Assembly: GCF_003205295.1 (NCBI RefSeq)
Contig: NZ_QJRP01000005.1
Coordinates: forward strand, 124,001 to 188,000
Source: Pseudomonas mosselii
GTDB lineage: Bacteria; Pseudomonadota; Gammaproteobacteria; Pseudomonadales; Pseudomonadaceae
Length of the DNA stretch: 64,000 nt
Direction of reading: 5' to 3'
The notes under the pieces are model-generated. The model did no database searches. It was not told where the DNA came from and saw only the letters and a program-made list of their open reading frames with translations. The position numbers and the translations under genes are program-made. This document shows positions 33,297 to 41,059 of the stretch, one piece after another (position 1 is the stretch's first letter; the number at the start of each line of letters is the position of its first letter).

Positions 33297-33782
33297 TCAG
33301 TGGTGATGGCCACCTTCACCGTGGATGTGACGGTGAGCGATTTCTTCCTCGCTGGCGTCACGCACCTCGACAACCTTGACCTTGAAGTTCAGGCGCTGGC
33401 CAGCCAGCGGGTGGTTGCCGTCGACGGTCACGTCGTCGCCGTCGAGGTCGCGGATGGTGACGATCTGCATCTGGCCGTCCGGCGCCGAGGCGTGGAACTG
33501 CATGCCGACTTCCAGTTGGTCGACACCTTCGAACATGCTGCGGTTCAGGGTGCTGACCAGTTCGGCCGAGTACTCGCCGTAGGCTTCTTCCGGCTCGATG
33601 GCAACGGTCAGTTCATCACCGGCCTGCTTGCCTTCCAGGGCTTTTTCCAGGCCCGGGATGATGTTGGCGGCACCGTGCAGGTAGACCAGCGGCGCACCAC
33701 CGGCGGAGCTGTCGATGACCTCACCAGCGTCGTTGGTGAGGGTATAGTCGATGGAGACAGCCTTGTTGGCGGCGATCAGCAT
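33297..33782 (-). CDS. SlyD-like FKBP-type peptidyl-prolyl isomerase
   Basis: A 161-residue FKBP with inserted-in-flap (IF) chaperone domain: FKBP part AVSIDYTLTNDAGEVIDSS and GAANIIPGLEKALEG, IF part ending MQFHASAPDGQ. The C-terminus is rich in His (HRHIHGEGGHHH), as in the metal-binding tail of SlyD, though shorter, so nickel or zinc binding is plausible. ATG 33782 gives MLIAANKAVS; it overlaps, on the opposite strand, the possible ATG of the DUF3565 gene (shared CATG). Confidence 0.92.
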   Translation of the reverse strand: MLIAANKAVSIDYTLTNDAGEVIDSSAGGAPLVYLHGAANIIPGLEKALEGKQAGDELTVAIEPEEAYGEYSAELVSTLNRSMFEGVDQLEVGMQFHASAPDGQMQIVTIRDLDGDDVTVDGNHPLAGQRLNFKVKVVEVRDASEEEIAHRHIHGEGGHHH

Positions 33783-34083
33783 GGGGCAAGACCTTTTGCA
33801 AAAGAATGTAGAACGGACAAGTGTAACCAAGGCATCGACCGATTGCGAACGCGACTCGGACCAAGGGCCGCCCATCAGTCGGATCACCGGCTTCCACCTC
33901 GACGAGGAGGGTCACTGGGTGGTCGAGCTGTCCTGCGGCCACACCCAGCATCTGCGCCACCAGCCGCCGTGGCAGGCGCGGCCCTGGGTGCTCGATGCCG
34001 ACGAGCGCGGCCGGCGCATCGGCCAGGTATTCGCCTGCGGCTGGTGCGCGCAGGGGGCGGTTAGCGATACCCTTGGCCGCTGA
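33781..34083 (+). CDS. DUF3565-family protein
   Basis: About 100 residues with the DUF3565 core ISRITGFHLDEEGHWVVELSC-GHTQHLRHQPPWQARPW and a later CGWC pair; Cys and His residues (SCGHTQH, CGWC) suggest a small zinc-binding domain. Function unknown. The start is uncertain: ATG 33781 (overlapping the divergent slyD start) or TTG 33796; the conserved core begins only near 33871. Followed 32 bases later by pta on the same strand. Confidence 0.75.
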   Translation: MGQDLLQKNVERTSVTKASTDCERDSDQGPPISRITGFHLDEEGHWVVELSCGHTQHLRHQPPWQARPWVLDADERGRRIGQVFACGWCAQGAVSDTLGR

Positions 34084-34115
34084 ATTCCTTGCACCGCTTA
34101 TTTCGAGAAGCACGC

Positions 34116-36206
34116 ATGCAGACATTTTTCATCGCGCCGACCGACTTCGGTGTCGGCCTGACCTCCATCAGCCTGGGCCTGGTGCGCACCCTGGAGCGCG
34201 CGGGGCTCAAGGTCGGCTTCTTCAAGCCGATCGCCCAGCCGCACCCCGGCGACACCGGCCCGGAGCGTTCCAGCGAACTGGTCGCCCGCACCCACGGCAT
34301 CAAGCCGCCCACCCCGCTGAGCCTGGGGCATGTCGAGCGCATGCTCGGTGACGGCCAGCTCGACGAGCTGCTCGAGGAGATCATCCGCCTCTACCAGCAG
34401 GCCTGCGTCGGCAAGGACGTGGTAGTGGTCGAGGGCATGGTGCCGACCCGCCATGCCAGCTATGCCGCCCGGGTCAACCTGCACCTGGCCAAGAGCCTGG
34501 ACGCCGAGGTGATCCTGGTGTCGGCGCCGGAGAACGAGGTGCTGAGCGAGCTGTCCGGCCGCGTCGAGCTGCAGGCCCAGCTGTTCGGCGGCCCGCGTGA
34601 CCCGAAGGTGCTGGGGGTGATCCTCAACAAGGTGCGCACCGACGAAAGCATGGCGGACTTCGCCACGCGCCTGCGCGAGCATTCGCCGCTGCTGCGCGGC
34701 AACGACTTCCGCCTGCTCGGCTGCATCCCCTACCAGGCCGAGCTCAATGCCCCGCGAACCCGCGATGTGGCCGAGCTGCTCGGGGCCCAGGTACTCAACG
34801 CCGGCGACTACGACCAGCGGCGCATGAGCAAGATCATCATCTGCGCCCGCACCGTGGCCAACACCGTGCCGCTGCTGACCTCCGGCACCCTGGTGGTGAC
34901 CCCGGGCGACCGCGACGACATCATCCTCGCCGTGTGCATGGCCGCGATCAACGGCGTGCCTCTGGCTGGCCTGCTGCTGACCAGCGACAGCAAGCCCGAC
35001 CCGCGCATCCTCGAACTGTGCCGCGGCGCCCTGCAGGCCGGCCTGCCGATCCTGTCGGTGAGCACCGGCTCCTACGACACCGCCAACCAGCTCAACTCGC
35101 TGAACCGCGAGATTCCGGTGGATGACCGCGAGCGCGCCGAGTTCATCACCGACTTCGTCGCCAGCCAGCTGGACGCCGCCTGGCTGCACCAGCGCTGCGG
35201 CACGCCACGGGAACTGCGCCTGTCGCCGGCAGTGTTCCGCTACCAGTTGATCCAGCGCGCCCAGCAGGCCAACAAGCGCATCGTCCTGCCCGAGGGCGCC
35301 GAGCCGTTGCTGGTGCAGGCCGCCGCCCTGTGCCAGGCCCGTGGCATCGCCCGTTGCGTGCTGCTGGCCAAGCCCGAGGATGTGCAGGCCGTGGCCCGCG
35401 CCCAGGGCATCAGCCTGCCGCCGGACCTGGAAGTGCTCGACCCCGAGTTGATCCGTGGCCGCTATGTCGAACCGATGGTCGAACTGCGCAAGAGCAAGAA
35501 CCTCAACGCGCCGATGGCCGAACAACAGCTGGAAGACCCGGTGGTGATCGGCACCATGATGCTCGCCCTCGGCGAAGTGGACGGCCTGGTCTCCGGTCTG
35601 GTGCACTCCACCGCCAACACCATCCGGCCGGCCTTGCAACTGATCAAGACCGCGCCAGGCAGCAGCCTGGTGTCATCGGTGTTCTTCATGCTGTTCCCCG
35701 ACCAGGTACTGGTCTACGGCGACTGCGTGATGAACCCGCACCCCAGTGCCGCGGAGCTCGCCGAGATCGCCCGGCAGAGCGCCGAGTCGGCCGAATCGTT
35801 CGGCATCGCGCCGCGGGTGGCGATGCTCAGCTACTCCAGCGATTCGGCGGCCAGTGACGAGGAAGTGGAAAAGGTGCGCGAGGCCACGCGCCTGGCGCAA
35901 CAGGCCGAGCACGACCTGGTGATCGACGGGCCGTTGCAGTACGACGCCGCCGCCAACCCCGAGATCGCCCGGCAACTGGCGCCGTCGAGCCCGGTGGCCG
36001 GACGCGCCACGGTATTCGTGTTCCCCGACCTGAACACCGGCAACACCACGCACAAGGCAGTACAGCGCAGCGCCGACTGCGTCAGCCTCGGACCGATGCT
36101 GCAAGGGCTGCGCAAGCCGGTCAACGACCTGCCCCGTGGGGCGCAGGTGGACGATATCGTGCATACCATCGCGTTGACGGCGATCCAGGCCAGTACCGAA
36201 CGCTGA
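34116..36206 (+). CDS. pta: Phosphate acetyltransferase Pta
   Basis: Converts acetyl-CoA and phosphate to acetyl phosphate and CoA. The 696-residue long-form enzyme has an N-terminal dethiobiotin-synthetase-like domain (FFIAPTDFGVGLTSISLGLV), a middle DRTGG domain (RMSKIIICARTVAN) and the C-terminal PTA_PTB catalytic domain (RIVLPEGAEPLLVQAA; SGLVHSTANTIRPALQLIK; VFPDLNTGNTTHKAVQRS). ATG 34116 gives MQTFFIAPT. No acetate kinase gene is adjacent in the window, in contrast to the ackA-pta operons of many bacteria. Confidence 0.95.
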   Translation: MQTFFIAPTDFGVGLTSISLGLVRTLERAGLKVGFFKPIAQPHPGDTGPERSSELVARTHGIKPPTPLSLGHVERMLGDGQLDELLEEIIRLYQQACVGKDVVVVEGMVPTRHASYAARVNLHLAKSLDAEVILVSAPENEVLSELSGRVELQAQLFGGPRDPKVLGVILNKVRTDESMADFATRLREHSPLLRGNDFRLLGCIPYQAELNAPRTRDVAELLGAQVLNAGDYDQRRMSKIIICARTVANTVPLLTSGTLVVTPGDRDDIILAVCMAAINGVPLAGLLLTSDSKPDPRILELCRGALQAGLPILSVSTGSYDTANQLNSLNREIPVDDRERAEFITDFVASQLDAAWLHQRCGTPRELRLSPAVFRYQLIQRAQQANKRIVLPEGAEPLLVQAAALCQARGIARCVLLAKPEDVQAVARAQGISLPPDLEVLDPELIRGRYVEPMVELRKSKNLNAPMAEQQLEDPVVIGTMMLALGEVDGLVSGLVHSTANTIRPALQLIKTAPGSSLVSSVFFMLFPDQVLVYGDCVMNPHPSAAELAEIARQSAESAESFGIAPRVAMLSYSSDSAASDEEVEKVREATRLAQQAEHDLVIDGPLQYDAAANPEIARQLAPSSPVAGRATVFVFPDLNTGNTTHKAVQRSADCVSLGPMLQGLRKPVNDLPRGAQVDDIVHTIALTAIQASTER

Positions 36207-36230
36207 AAACAGATGGGCCGCTACGCGCCC

Positions 36231-36314
36231 CTTCGCGGGTAAACCCGCTCCCACAGGTATCGCGCAAGGCCAAAGTCATGCACAAACCCTGTGGGAGCGG
36301 GTTTACCCGCGAAG
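36231..36314. repeat. Paired inverted REP (GGGTAAACCCGCT class)
   Basis: 27-base arms 36231-36257 and 36288-36314 are perfect reverse complements; outside them GGGCCGC... and ...GGGCCGC continue the pairing. Lies between converging pta and OmpA-like genes. Confidence 0.88.
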
Positions 36315-36350
36315 GGCCGCGAAGCAGCCCCATCAGTTCAGAACTACAAC

Positions 36351-37070
36351 TTACGGATACTGCTGCACAGTCCCCTGCTGGTCATACTGCTGACCCGGAA
36401 TCGGCTTCAGGTTGACCTCGACCCGGCGGTTCTGCGCACGGCCATTGGCGTCGGCGTTGCTGGCGATCGGCTGGTCCGGCCCCATGCCACGCACACTCAC
36501 CCGCGACGAATCCACACCCTGGGAGGTCAGGTAGGTGCTGACCGCCTGGGCACGGCGCTGCGACAGGTCCATGTTGTGCTGGCGACTGCCGGTGCTGTCG
36601 GTGAAGCCCACCACCTCGATGGTGTTCTGGTTGAACTGCTTGAACGAGTTGGCCAGGTTGTTCAGCGGCGAGTAGAAGCTTGGGGAGATGTTCGCCGAAT
36701 CGGTAGCGAAGGTGATGTTGCCCGGCATGATCAGCTTGATCTGGTCGCCCTGGCGCTGCACCTCGACGCCGGTGTTGGCCATCTTGGCTCGCAGCTCGGC
36801 TTCCTGCTTGTCGGCGTAGTAGCCGTAGCCGGCGGCGGCGGCACCCACCGCGGCGGCGCCGATCAATGCGCCCTTGCCGCGGTTGTTGTGATCGATGGCG
36901 GCACCGGCGATGGCGCCGGCCAGCGCGCCCAGGCCACCGTACTTGGCGGTCTTGCTCATCCCTGTGGAGCCCTGCGCCTGGCCCTGGCTGTCATACGGGT
37001 TGGGGCTGGCACAACCGGACATCAGGGCAGCGGCGGTAGCGACGATAATCAGACGACGCATGGTGAACAT
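36351..37070 (-). CDS. OmpA-family lipoprotein with glycine zipper
   Basis: Outer-membrane lipoprotein of 239 residues that anchors to peptidoglycan. Lipobox LMSGC (Cys20), then a glycine-zipper membrane segment (GGLGALAGAIAGAAI and GALIGAAAVGAAAAGYGYY) and a C-terminal OmpA domain (VVGFTDSTGSRQHNMDLSQRR; NRRVEVNLKP). ATG 37070 is chosen because AGGAG lies 7 bases upstream; a longer and a shorter ATG exist. Similar to YiaD/Pal-like proteins. Single-gene unit. Confidence 0.9.
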   Translation of the reverse strand: MFTMRRLIIVATAAALMSGCASPNPYDSQGQAQGSTGMSKTAKYGGLGALAGAIAGAAIDHNNRGKGALIGAAAVGAAAAGYGYYADKQEAELRAKMANTGVEVQRQGDQIKLIMPGNITFATDSANISPSFYSPLNNLANSFKQFNQNTIEVVGFTDSTGSRQHNMDLSQRRAQAVSTYLTSQGVDSSRVSVRGMGPDQPIASNADANGRAQNRRVEVNLKPIPGQQYDQQGTVQQYP

Positions 37071-37165
37071 GGACAAGCTCCTACTGAAATTCAAAAGTGC
37101 AGCGGATCGCCTACGGATCTATGCCAGCCTTGGATTGCAGCGCAGCGGAAAAATTCCATGAAACC

Positions 37166-37810
37166 TCAGGCACGCACGAACGGATTCTCGCGCATTTCGT
37201 CGCCGAGGCGGGTGTCCGGGCCATGGCCGGTCACCACGATGGCTTCCTCATCCAGGCGATACAGCCGTTCCTTGATGGAACGAACGATAGCCCGCTGATC
37301 GCCACCCCACAAATCGGTGCGCCCGACACCGCGGCGGAACAGCGTGTCGCCGGCGATCAGCAGCTTGTGTTCGGCGAACCAGAAACTCATCGAACCCGGC
37401 GTATGCCCCGGGGTGTGCAACGCCACGCCGCAGCCACAGGCCAACTCTTCGTCGTCACTCAGCCAGCGGTCCGGCGACGGCACCGGCGTGTAGGGCATGC
37501 CGAACATCTGGCACTGCATTTCCAGGTTTTCCCACAGCGGCTGGTCGGCCTTGTGCAGGTGCAGGGTGGCACCAGTCAGCTCCTTGAGCTTGCCCGAGGC
37601 GAGGAAATGGTCGAAGTGGGCATGGGTATGGATGATGCTCACCAGGGTCAGGCCGTGGTGCTGCAGGCGGGCGAGAATCTTCTGCTCGTCCCCGCCCGGA
37701 TCGACGACGATCGCCTTCTTGCTGAGCGGGTCGCCAATCAGGGTGCAGTTGCACTGCAGCGGACCGACGGGGAAGGTTTCGCGGATGAGGGCTGTCGCAG
37801 GATTTACCAT
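37166..37810 (-). CDS. Metallo-beta-lactamase-fold hydrolase, glyoxalase II/YcbL-like
   Basis: A 214-residue hydrolase with the metal motif THAHFDH, the further ligands HTPGHTPGS and the Asp of IAGDTLF, and a C-terminal VVTGHGPDT His. Length and the short C-terminal end place it with YcbL, a single-domain glyoxalase II-type thioesterase, and not with the two-domain GloB. Downstream of the broken mazF on the same strand, 14 bases away, so it may share that transcript. Confidence 0.88.
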   Translation of the reverse strand: MVNPATALIRETFPVGPLQCNCTLIGDPLSKKAIVVDPGGDEQKILARLQHHGLTLVSIIHTHAHFDHFLASGKLKELTGATLHLHKADQPLWENLEMQCQMFGMPYTPVPSPDRWLSDDEELACGCGVALHTPGHTPGSMSFWFAEHKLLIAGDTLFRRGVGRTDLWGGDQRAIVRSIKERLYRLDEEAIVVTGHGPDTRLGDEMRENPFVRA

Positions 37811-37824
37811 GAAGAGATAACCAG

Positions 37825-38171
37825 TTACTCGAATAGTGTTTGAACGCGGGCCAGCGCATCCTGGACGACAGCTTCGGGAACAGACTCGATACGCTTGGCG
37901 TTTCTCGCCTCCAGATCAACGATGCGTATCTGATTGCATAGCATGACGCCTTGCGTCTGCGTACCGGCACCGCTGAGCGTAACAGCGAAACCCGCGTGCC
38001 GCGCAAAGTCCCCGCCCTGGGGATCGGAGCGATCACCGCAAGTCCGGAAATATTGAACGTGTTCGGAGTGAGAACCAGCGCTGGTCGCGCTGCGCGCTGT
38101 TGCTCCCGACCGACGGTGGGGTCCAGGTTGACCCTGACGATGTCCCCTCTGGCGAACTTGACACGGCTCAC
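37825..38171 (-). pseudogene. MazF/PemK-type toxin gene with a single-base frameshift
   Basis: The first part (GTG at 38171) reads GDIVRVNLDPTVGREQQRAA and RPALVLTPNTFNISGLAVIAPI, a MazF/PemK N-terminal half; the family then continues in the next frame with QGGDFARHAGFAVTLSGAG and GVMLCNQIRIVDLEARNAKR to a stop at 37825. The switch falls at a run of four G on the plus strand (38019-38022); one extra base there (five C on the coding strand, giving ATC CCC CAG GGC) would restore one frame of about 115 codons. Without it the frame runs far into the next gene. So either the toxin is inactivated or the base was missed in sequencing. Start overlaps the antitoxin stop by 4 bases (GTGA). Confidence 0.85.
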
Positions 38172-38422
38172 ATTTCACGTCCAACCGGACGCATGGTATT
38201 CCAGGCGGCCATGTCCTCCGGTTCTGGTGCGTTCAGATCACATTGCGCCATCAGTTCTTCAAGCGTGTATTTGGGCTTCGCCCTGACAGGCTTGAGCACC
38301 ATGCTTTCGCCAGCCGTGTCCAGACTCAGGGTTGACCCCACTTCAAGACGCATCTGCTTGAGGACTGTGGAGGGAATTCGAATGGCGGCGCTATTTCCCC
38401 ACTGCTGAATCTTGATCTGCAT
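38168..38422 (-). CDS. MazE/PemI-type antitoxin (AbrB fold)
   Basis: An 84-residue antitoxin: AbrB/MazE DNA-binding hairpin (MQIKIQQWGNSAAIRIPSTV; VGSTLSLDTAGESMVLKPV) followed by an acidic toxin-binding tail (YTLEELMAQCDLNAPEPEDM). ATG 38422 is the family start. Directly followed by the frameshifted toxin. If the toxin is truly broken, this is an orphan antitoxin that may still repress its promoter and protect against related MazF toxins. Confidence 0.88.
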   Translation of the reverse strand: MQIKIQQWGNSAAIRIPSTVLKQMRLEVGSTLSLDTAGESMVLKPVRAKPKYTLEELMAQCDLNAPEPEDMAAWNTMRPVGREM

Positions 38423-38424
38423 AA

Positions 38425-38444
38425 GTATCTCCCACGGTAGATAC
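38425..38444. promoter_or_regulatory. Inverted repeat just upstream of mazE, putative antitoxin operator
   Basis: GTATCT-CCCACGGT-AGATAC is a 6-base-arm inverted repeat immediately before the mazE start codon. A related GTAGA...TCTAC pair lies about 40 bases further upstream (near 38479-38497). Autoregulatory operators are expected here; binding is inference. Confidence 0.5.
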
Positions 38445-38605
38445 ATAGTAGAAACCCTCCCAGCGATAGCAAGTGAAATGTAGAGACCAGATATCTACAC
38501 TGCCACTCCTCCAGTGCTGGGGAAAGGCCACTTGATGCCAGTGGGAAATGCCTCACTTGACCTTGGGAAGCGATCCCAGTTTGGCGGAAAAGTACAACAC
38601 CGGCA

Positions 38606-39298
38606 TCAAGGCAGATACAACCGAAACAACCCGCCCCCCAGCGTCCCGCCATTGGCGATCTCGATCCGCCCGCGTACCCCGTTGCGCTCGTGCAGCGCGG
38701 CAATTCGCGCAGCGAAGTACAACCCCAGCCCGGTACTACCGCTCTGCGAGTCGATACCCTGCACGTAGTCGTGCTGGCGTTCGAGCATGCGCTGTGGATA
38801 ACCGGCGCCATCGTCATTGACGCTGATCACCAGTTGCTCGCCCTCTTCCTCGATGCTGATCAACAGGGCGTGGCCGGCGTAGCGGATTGCGTTGGTAAGT
38901 ACATTGGCCACCACAGAGGCGACCAGCTCGCGGTCGAAGAAGCCCAACGGGCTTTCGGTCTCGATGCGCCAGGTGGCGAGGATGTCGCGGTGCTTGATTA
39001 CATCTTCCTGGGCCGCCAGCTGGGCCTCGATGAAGTCGTCCAGCTCGTGGTAGTCCGGGCAGATGGGCAGCTGGTTGACCCCCAGCTTGTACAACCCCAG
39101 CAACTGCACGAGCATGCCGTTCAGGTGGCTGAGCTCGTGCTCCACCACACCCTGCTCGGTGCCACCGCGCAGCTCTTCGGGCAGGCGCGCCAGCCATTGG
39201 CTGTGGGCATGGGTAAGCGCCGAGAGGGAGTTTTTCAGGTCGTGCACGGTAGAGGCGATCACCGTGGAGAAGTCCAGCCCCTGGTTGTCCTGGTTCAT
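38606..39298 (-). CDS. Small cytosolic histidine kinase
   Basis: A 230-residue sensor kinase without membrane segment or obvious sensor domain. Conserved His19 lies in VHDLKNSLSAL; the ATPase part has the N box (VANVLTNAIRYA), G1 (NDDGAGYP) and G2 (GSTGLGLYFAARIAA). It overlaps the response regulator gene by 4 bases (ATGA), so the two form a two-component system. With no sensor domain, its input may come from partner proteins or from the TPR part of the regulator. Confidence 0.88.
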   Translation of the reverse strand: MNQDNQGLDFSTVIASTVHDLKNSLSALTHAHSQWLARLPEELRGGTEQGVVEHELSHLNGMLVQLLGLYKLGVNQLPICPDYHELDDFIEAQLAAQEDVIKHRDILATWRIETESPLGFFDRELVASVVANVLTNAIRYAGHALLISIEEEGEQLVISVNDDGAGYPQRMLERQHDYVQGIDSQSGSTGLGLYFAARIAALHERNGVRGRIEIANGGTLGGGLFRLYLP

Positions 39299-40902
39299 GC
39301 GCCGAAGACCCGGATGTGCAGTTTGCGGTAGCGGTCATAGCGACTGTCGCTGGCAGGAATGCCGGCCACGCTGGTGAGGCAGTCGCGGCACTCTTGCATC
39401 AGGGCCGGCGGTGGCGTTTCGCCGCCGATGCGCAGCAGCGCCTGGGCGGTGTTCAGGGCGATGCTGATGTTCTTCGGCTGCAGCGACAGCGCCTTGCGGA
39501 ACATGCCCAGCGCCTCGTTGAGCTGGCCGCCCTGGTAGCTGCGCACGCCCTGGCGGTTGAGGTCCACGGCTTCGGTCACCGCCCCCAGCACCAGCGGGTC
39601 GTCGGTGAGCTTGGCAACGCTCTGCATGACCTTGGGGTCGTCGCCGTAGGTTTCCACACAACCCTTGAGGATCGAGGTACCCGCCGCGTCCTGGCCAAGT
39701 TGCTGCAGTTGCTTGGCCACCGTCAGCGCCGCCTCCACGGAGAAGAACTGATCCATCTTCTCCAGGCGCAGCATGGCCTGCTCGGTGAGCTTGGCGGCGG
39801 TTTCCGGATCGCCGGCCTGCTGCAGGCTGGCGGCCTTCATCAACCGCGCCCGCACCTGCAGGCCCTGGTCCTCGACGTTTTCCTTGGCCACCTCGCTGAG
39901 CACGGTGTTGATCTCGACCCGGGTACGGGCATCGAGACCGTTGCCACTGTTCTTGTTCATCAACGCCTGGACCAGCCCCAGGTTGCTCTCGGCGTCCTTG
40001 TAGCGCGAGCTCTGCCCCTGGTTCACCGCATGGCGATAGGCCTTGGAGGCGCTTTCGAAGTCGGCGTTGTCCAGCGCCAGCTTGCCCAGCGCGGCCTGGC
40101 GGCGCACGGCAAGCGGCGACAGGCGCACCGCCTCCTCGAGCATGTGCTGGGCGCGCCGGGTCTCACCTTGGGCCACCAGCACTTCGGCCATGCCATCGTA
40201 CAGGTTGGGCATGATCGGGAAGGCCTTGAGGGCCTGTTCGTAGACACCCTGGGCCTGGGCATTCTGCCCGCGCTTGTGCAGCAGGCTGCCGAGCGCCGCA
40301 TAGACCCAGGGCTGCGGGCGGCTGGCGAGGATGTTCTTGAGGAACTTCTCCAGTTCCTCGAAACGGTTGAGGTCGCGCAGGGCATCGGCGCGATAGCGCA
40401 GGCAAAGCGGGGCGAAGCGCGGGTCCTTCTTGCACAGCTCGGCACAGGCGGCGAGCACTTCGGCCGGGCGACTGCGGTCGAGGGCCTGGAGGATGGGCTT
40501 GAGCAGCGTCTTGCGCTGGGTCAGCTTTTCCAGGCGCTGGGCCAGGCCGACACGGTTGAAGGGTTTGGTCAGGTAGGCGTCGGGCTCGTGCTCGATGGCG
40601 CTGAGCACGATGGCCTGGCTGCTTTCGGCAGTGACCATGATGAACACGCATTCATGGCTGATCAGCTTGTCGAGAATCAGGTCCTCGAGCACCTGCTGGC
40701 CATTCTTCTTGCCATCACCCAGGTGGAAATCCTGGAGGATGAAGTCATAGCGTTTCTGCCCGCACATGCGCAGCGCCTGTTCGCCACTGTCGGCGGTGTC
40801 GACGTCGCGCACGCCCAGCTCGCGCAGCATCGAGCGGGTCGAGGTGCGGAAGTCGGTGAAGTCGTCGACGATCAGAAAGCTTTTTTGCCCGTACTGCAGC
40901 AT
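39295..40902 (-). CDS. Response regulator with C-terminal TPR repeats
   Basis: A 535-residue protein: receiver domain (residues about 7-125; acidic pair Asp13/Asp14, phospho-acceptor Asp58 in FILQDFHLG, Lys in YLTKPF) followed by about eight tetratricopeptide-like repeats (for example QPWVYAALGSLLHKRGQNA; EALGMFRKALSLQPKNISI). There is no DNA-binding or enzymatic output domain, so it should act by protein-protein contact. ATG 40902 is preferred to a GTG two codons earlier. Overlaps the kinase gene. Confidence 0.9.
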   Translation of the reverse strand: MLQYGQKSFLIVDDFTDFRTSTRSMLRELGVRDVDTADSGEQALRMCGQKRYDFILQDFHLGDGKKNGQQVLEDLILDKLISHECVFIMVTAESSQAIVLSAIEHEPDAYLTKPFNRVGLAQRLEKLTQRKTLLKPILQALDRSRPAEVLAACAELCKKDPRFAPLCLRYRADALRDLNRFEELEKFLKNILASRPQPWVYAALGSLLHKRGQNAQAQGVYEQALKAFPIMPNLYDGMAEVLVAQGETRRAQHMLEEAVRLSPLAVRRQAALGKLALDNADFESASKAYRHAVNQGQSSRYKDAESNLGLVQALMNKNSGNGLDARTRVEINTVLSEVAKENVEDQGLQVRARLMKAASLQQAGDPETAAKLTEQAMLRLEKMDQFFSVEAALTVAKQLQQLGQDAAGTSILKGCVETYGDDPKVMQSVAKLTDDPLVLGAVTEAVDLNRQGVRSYQGGQLNEALGMFRKALSLQPKNISIALNTAQALLRIGGETPPPALMQECRDCLTSVAGIPASDSRYDRYRKLHIRVFGA

Positions 40903-41059
40903 CAACACGACCTGTATTGAAAGAAGTGGAAAGTGGCGCGTGGCGATGCATACCGCCGAGGTCTGTATCGGCAGCGGGTCGGGAAAGATGAGCCCGGAAA
41001 GGTGATGCCACAGGATGGCCTTATGCCGCTATCTTAACGGCCAAGCCCGTCCCAGGCCA

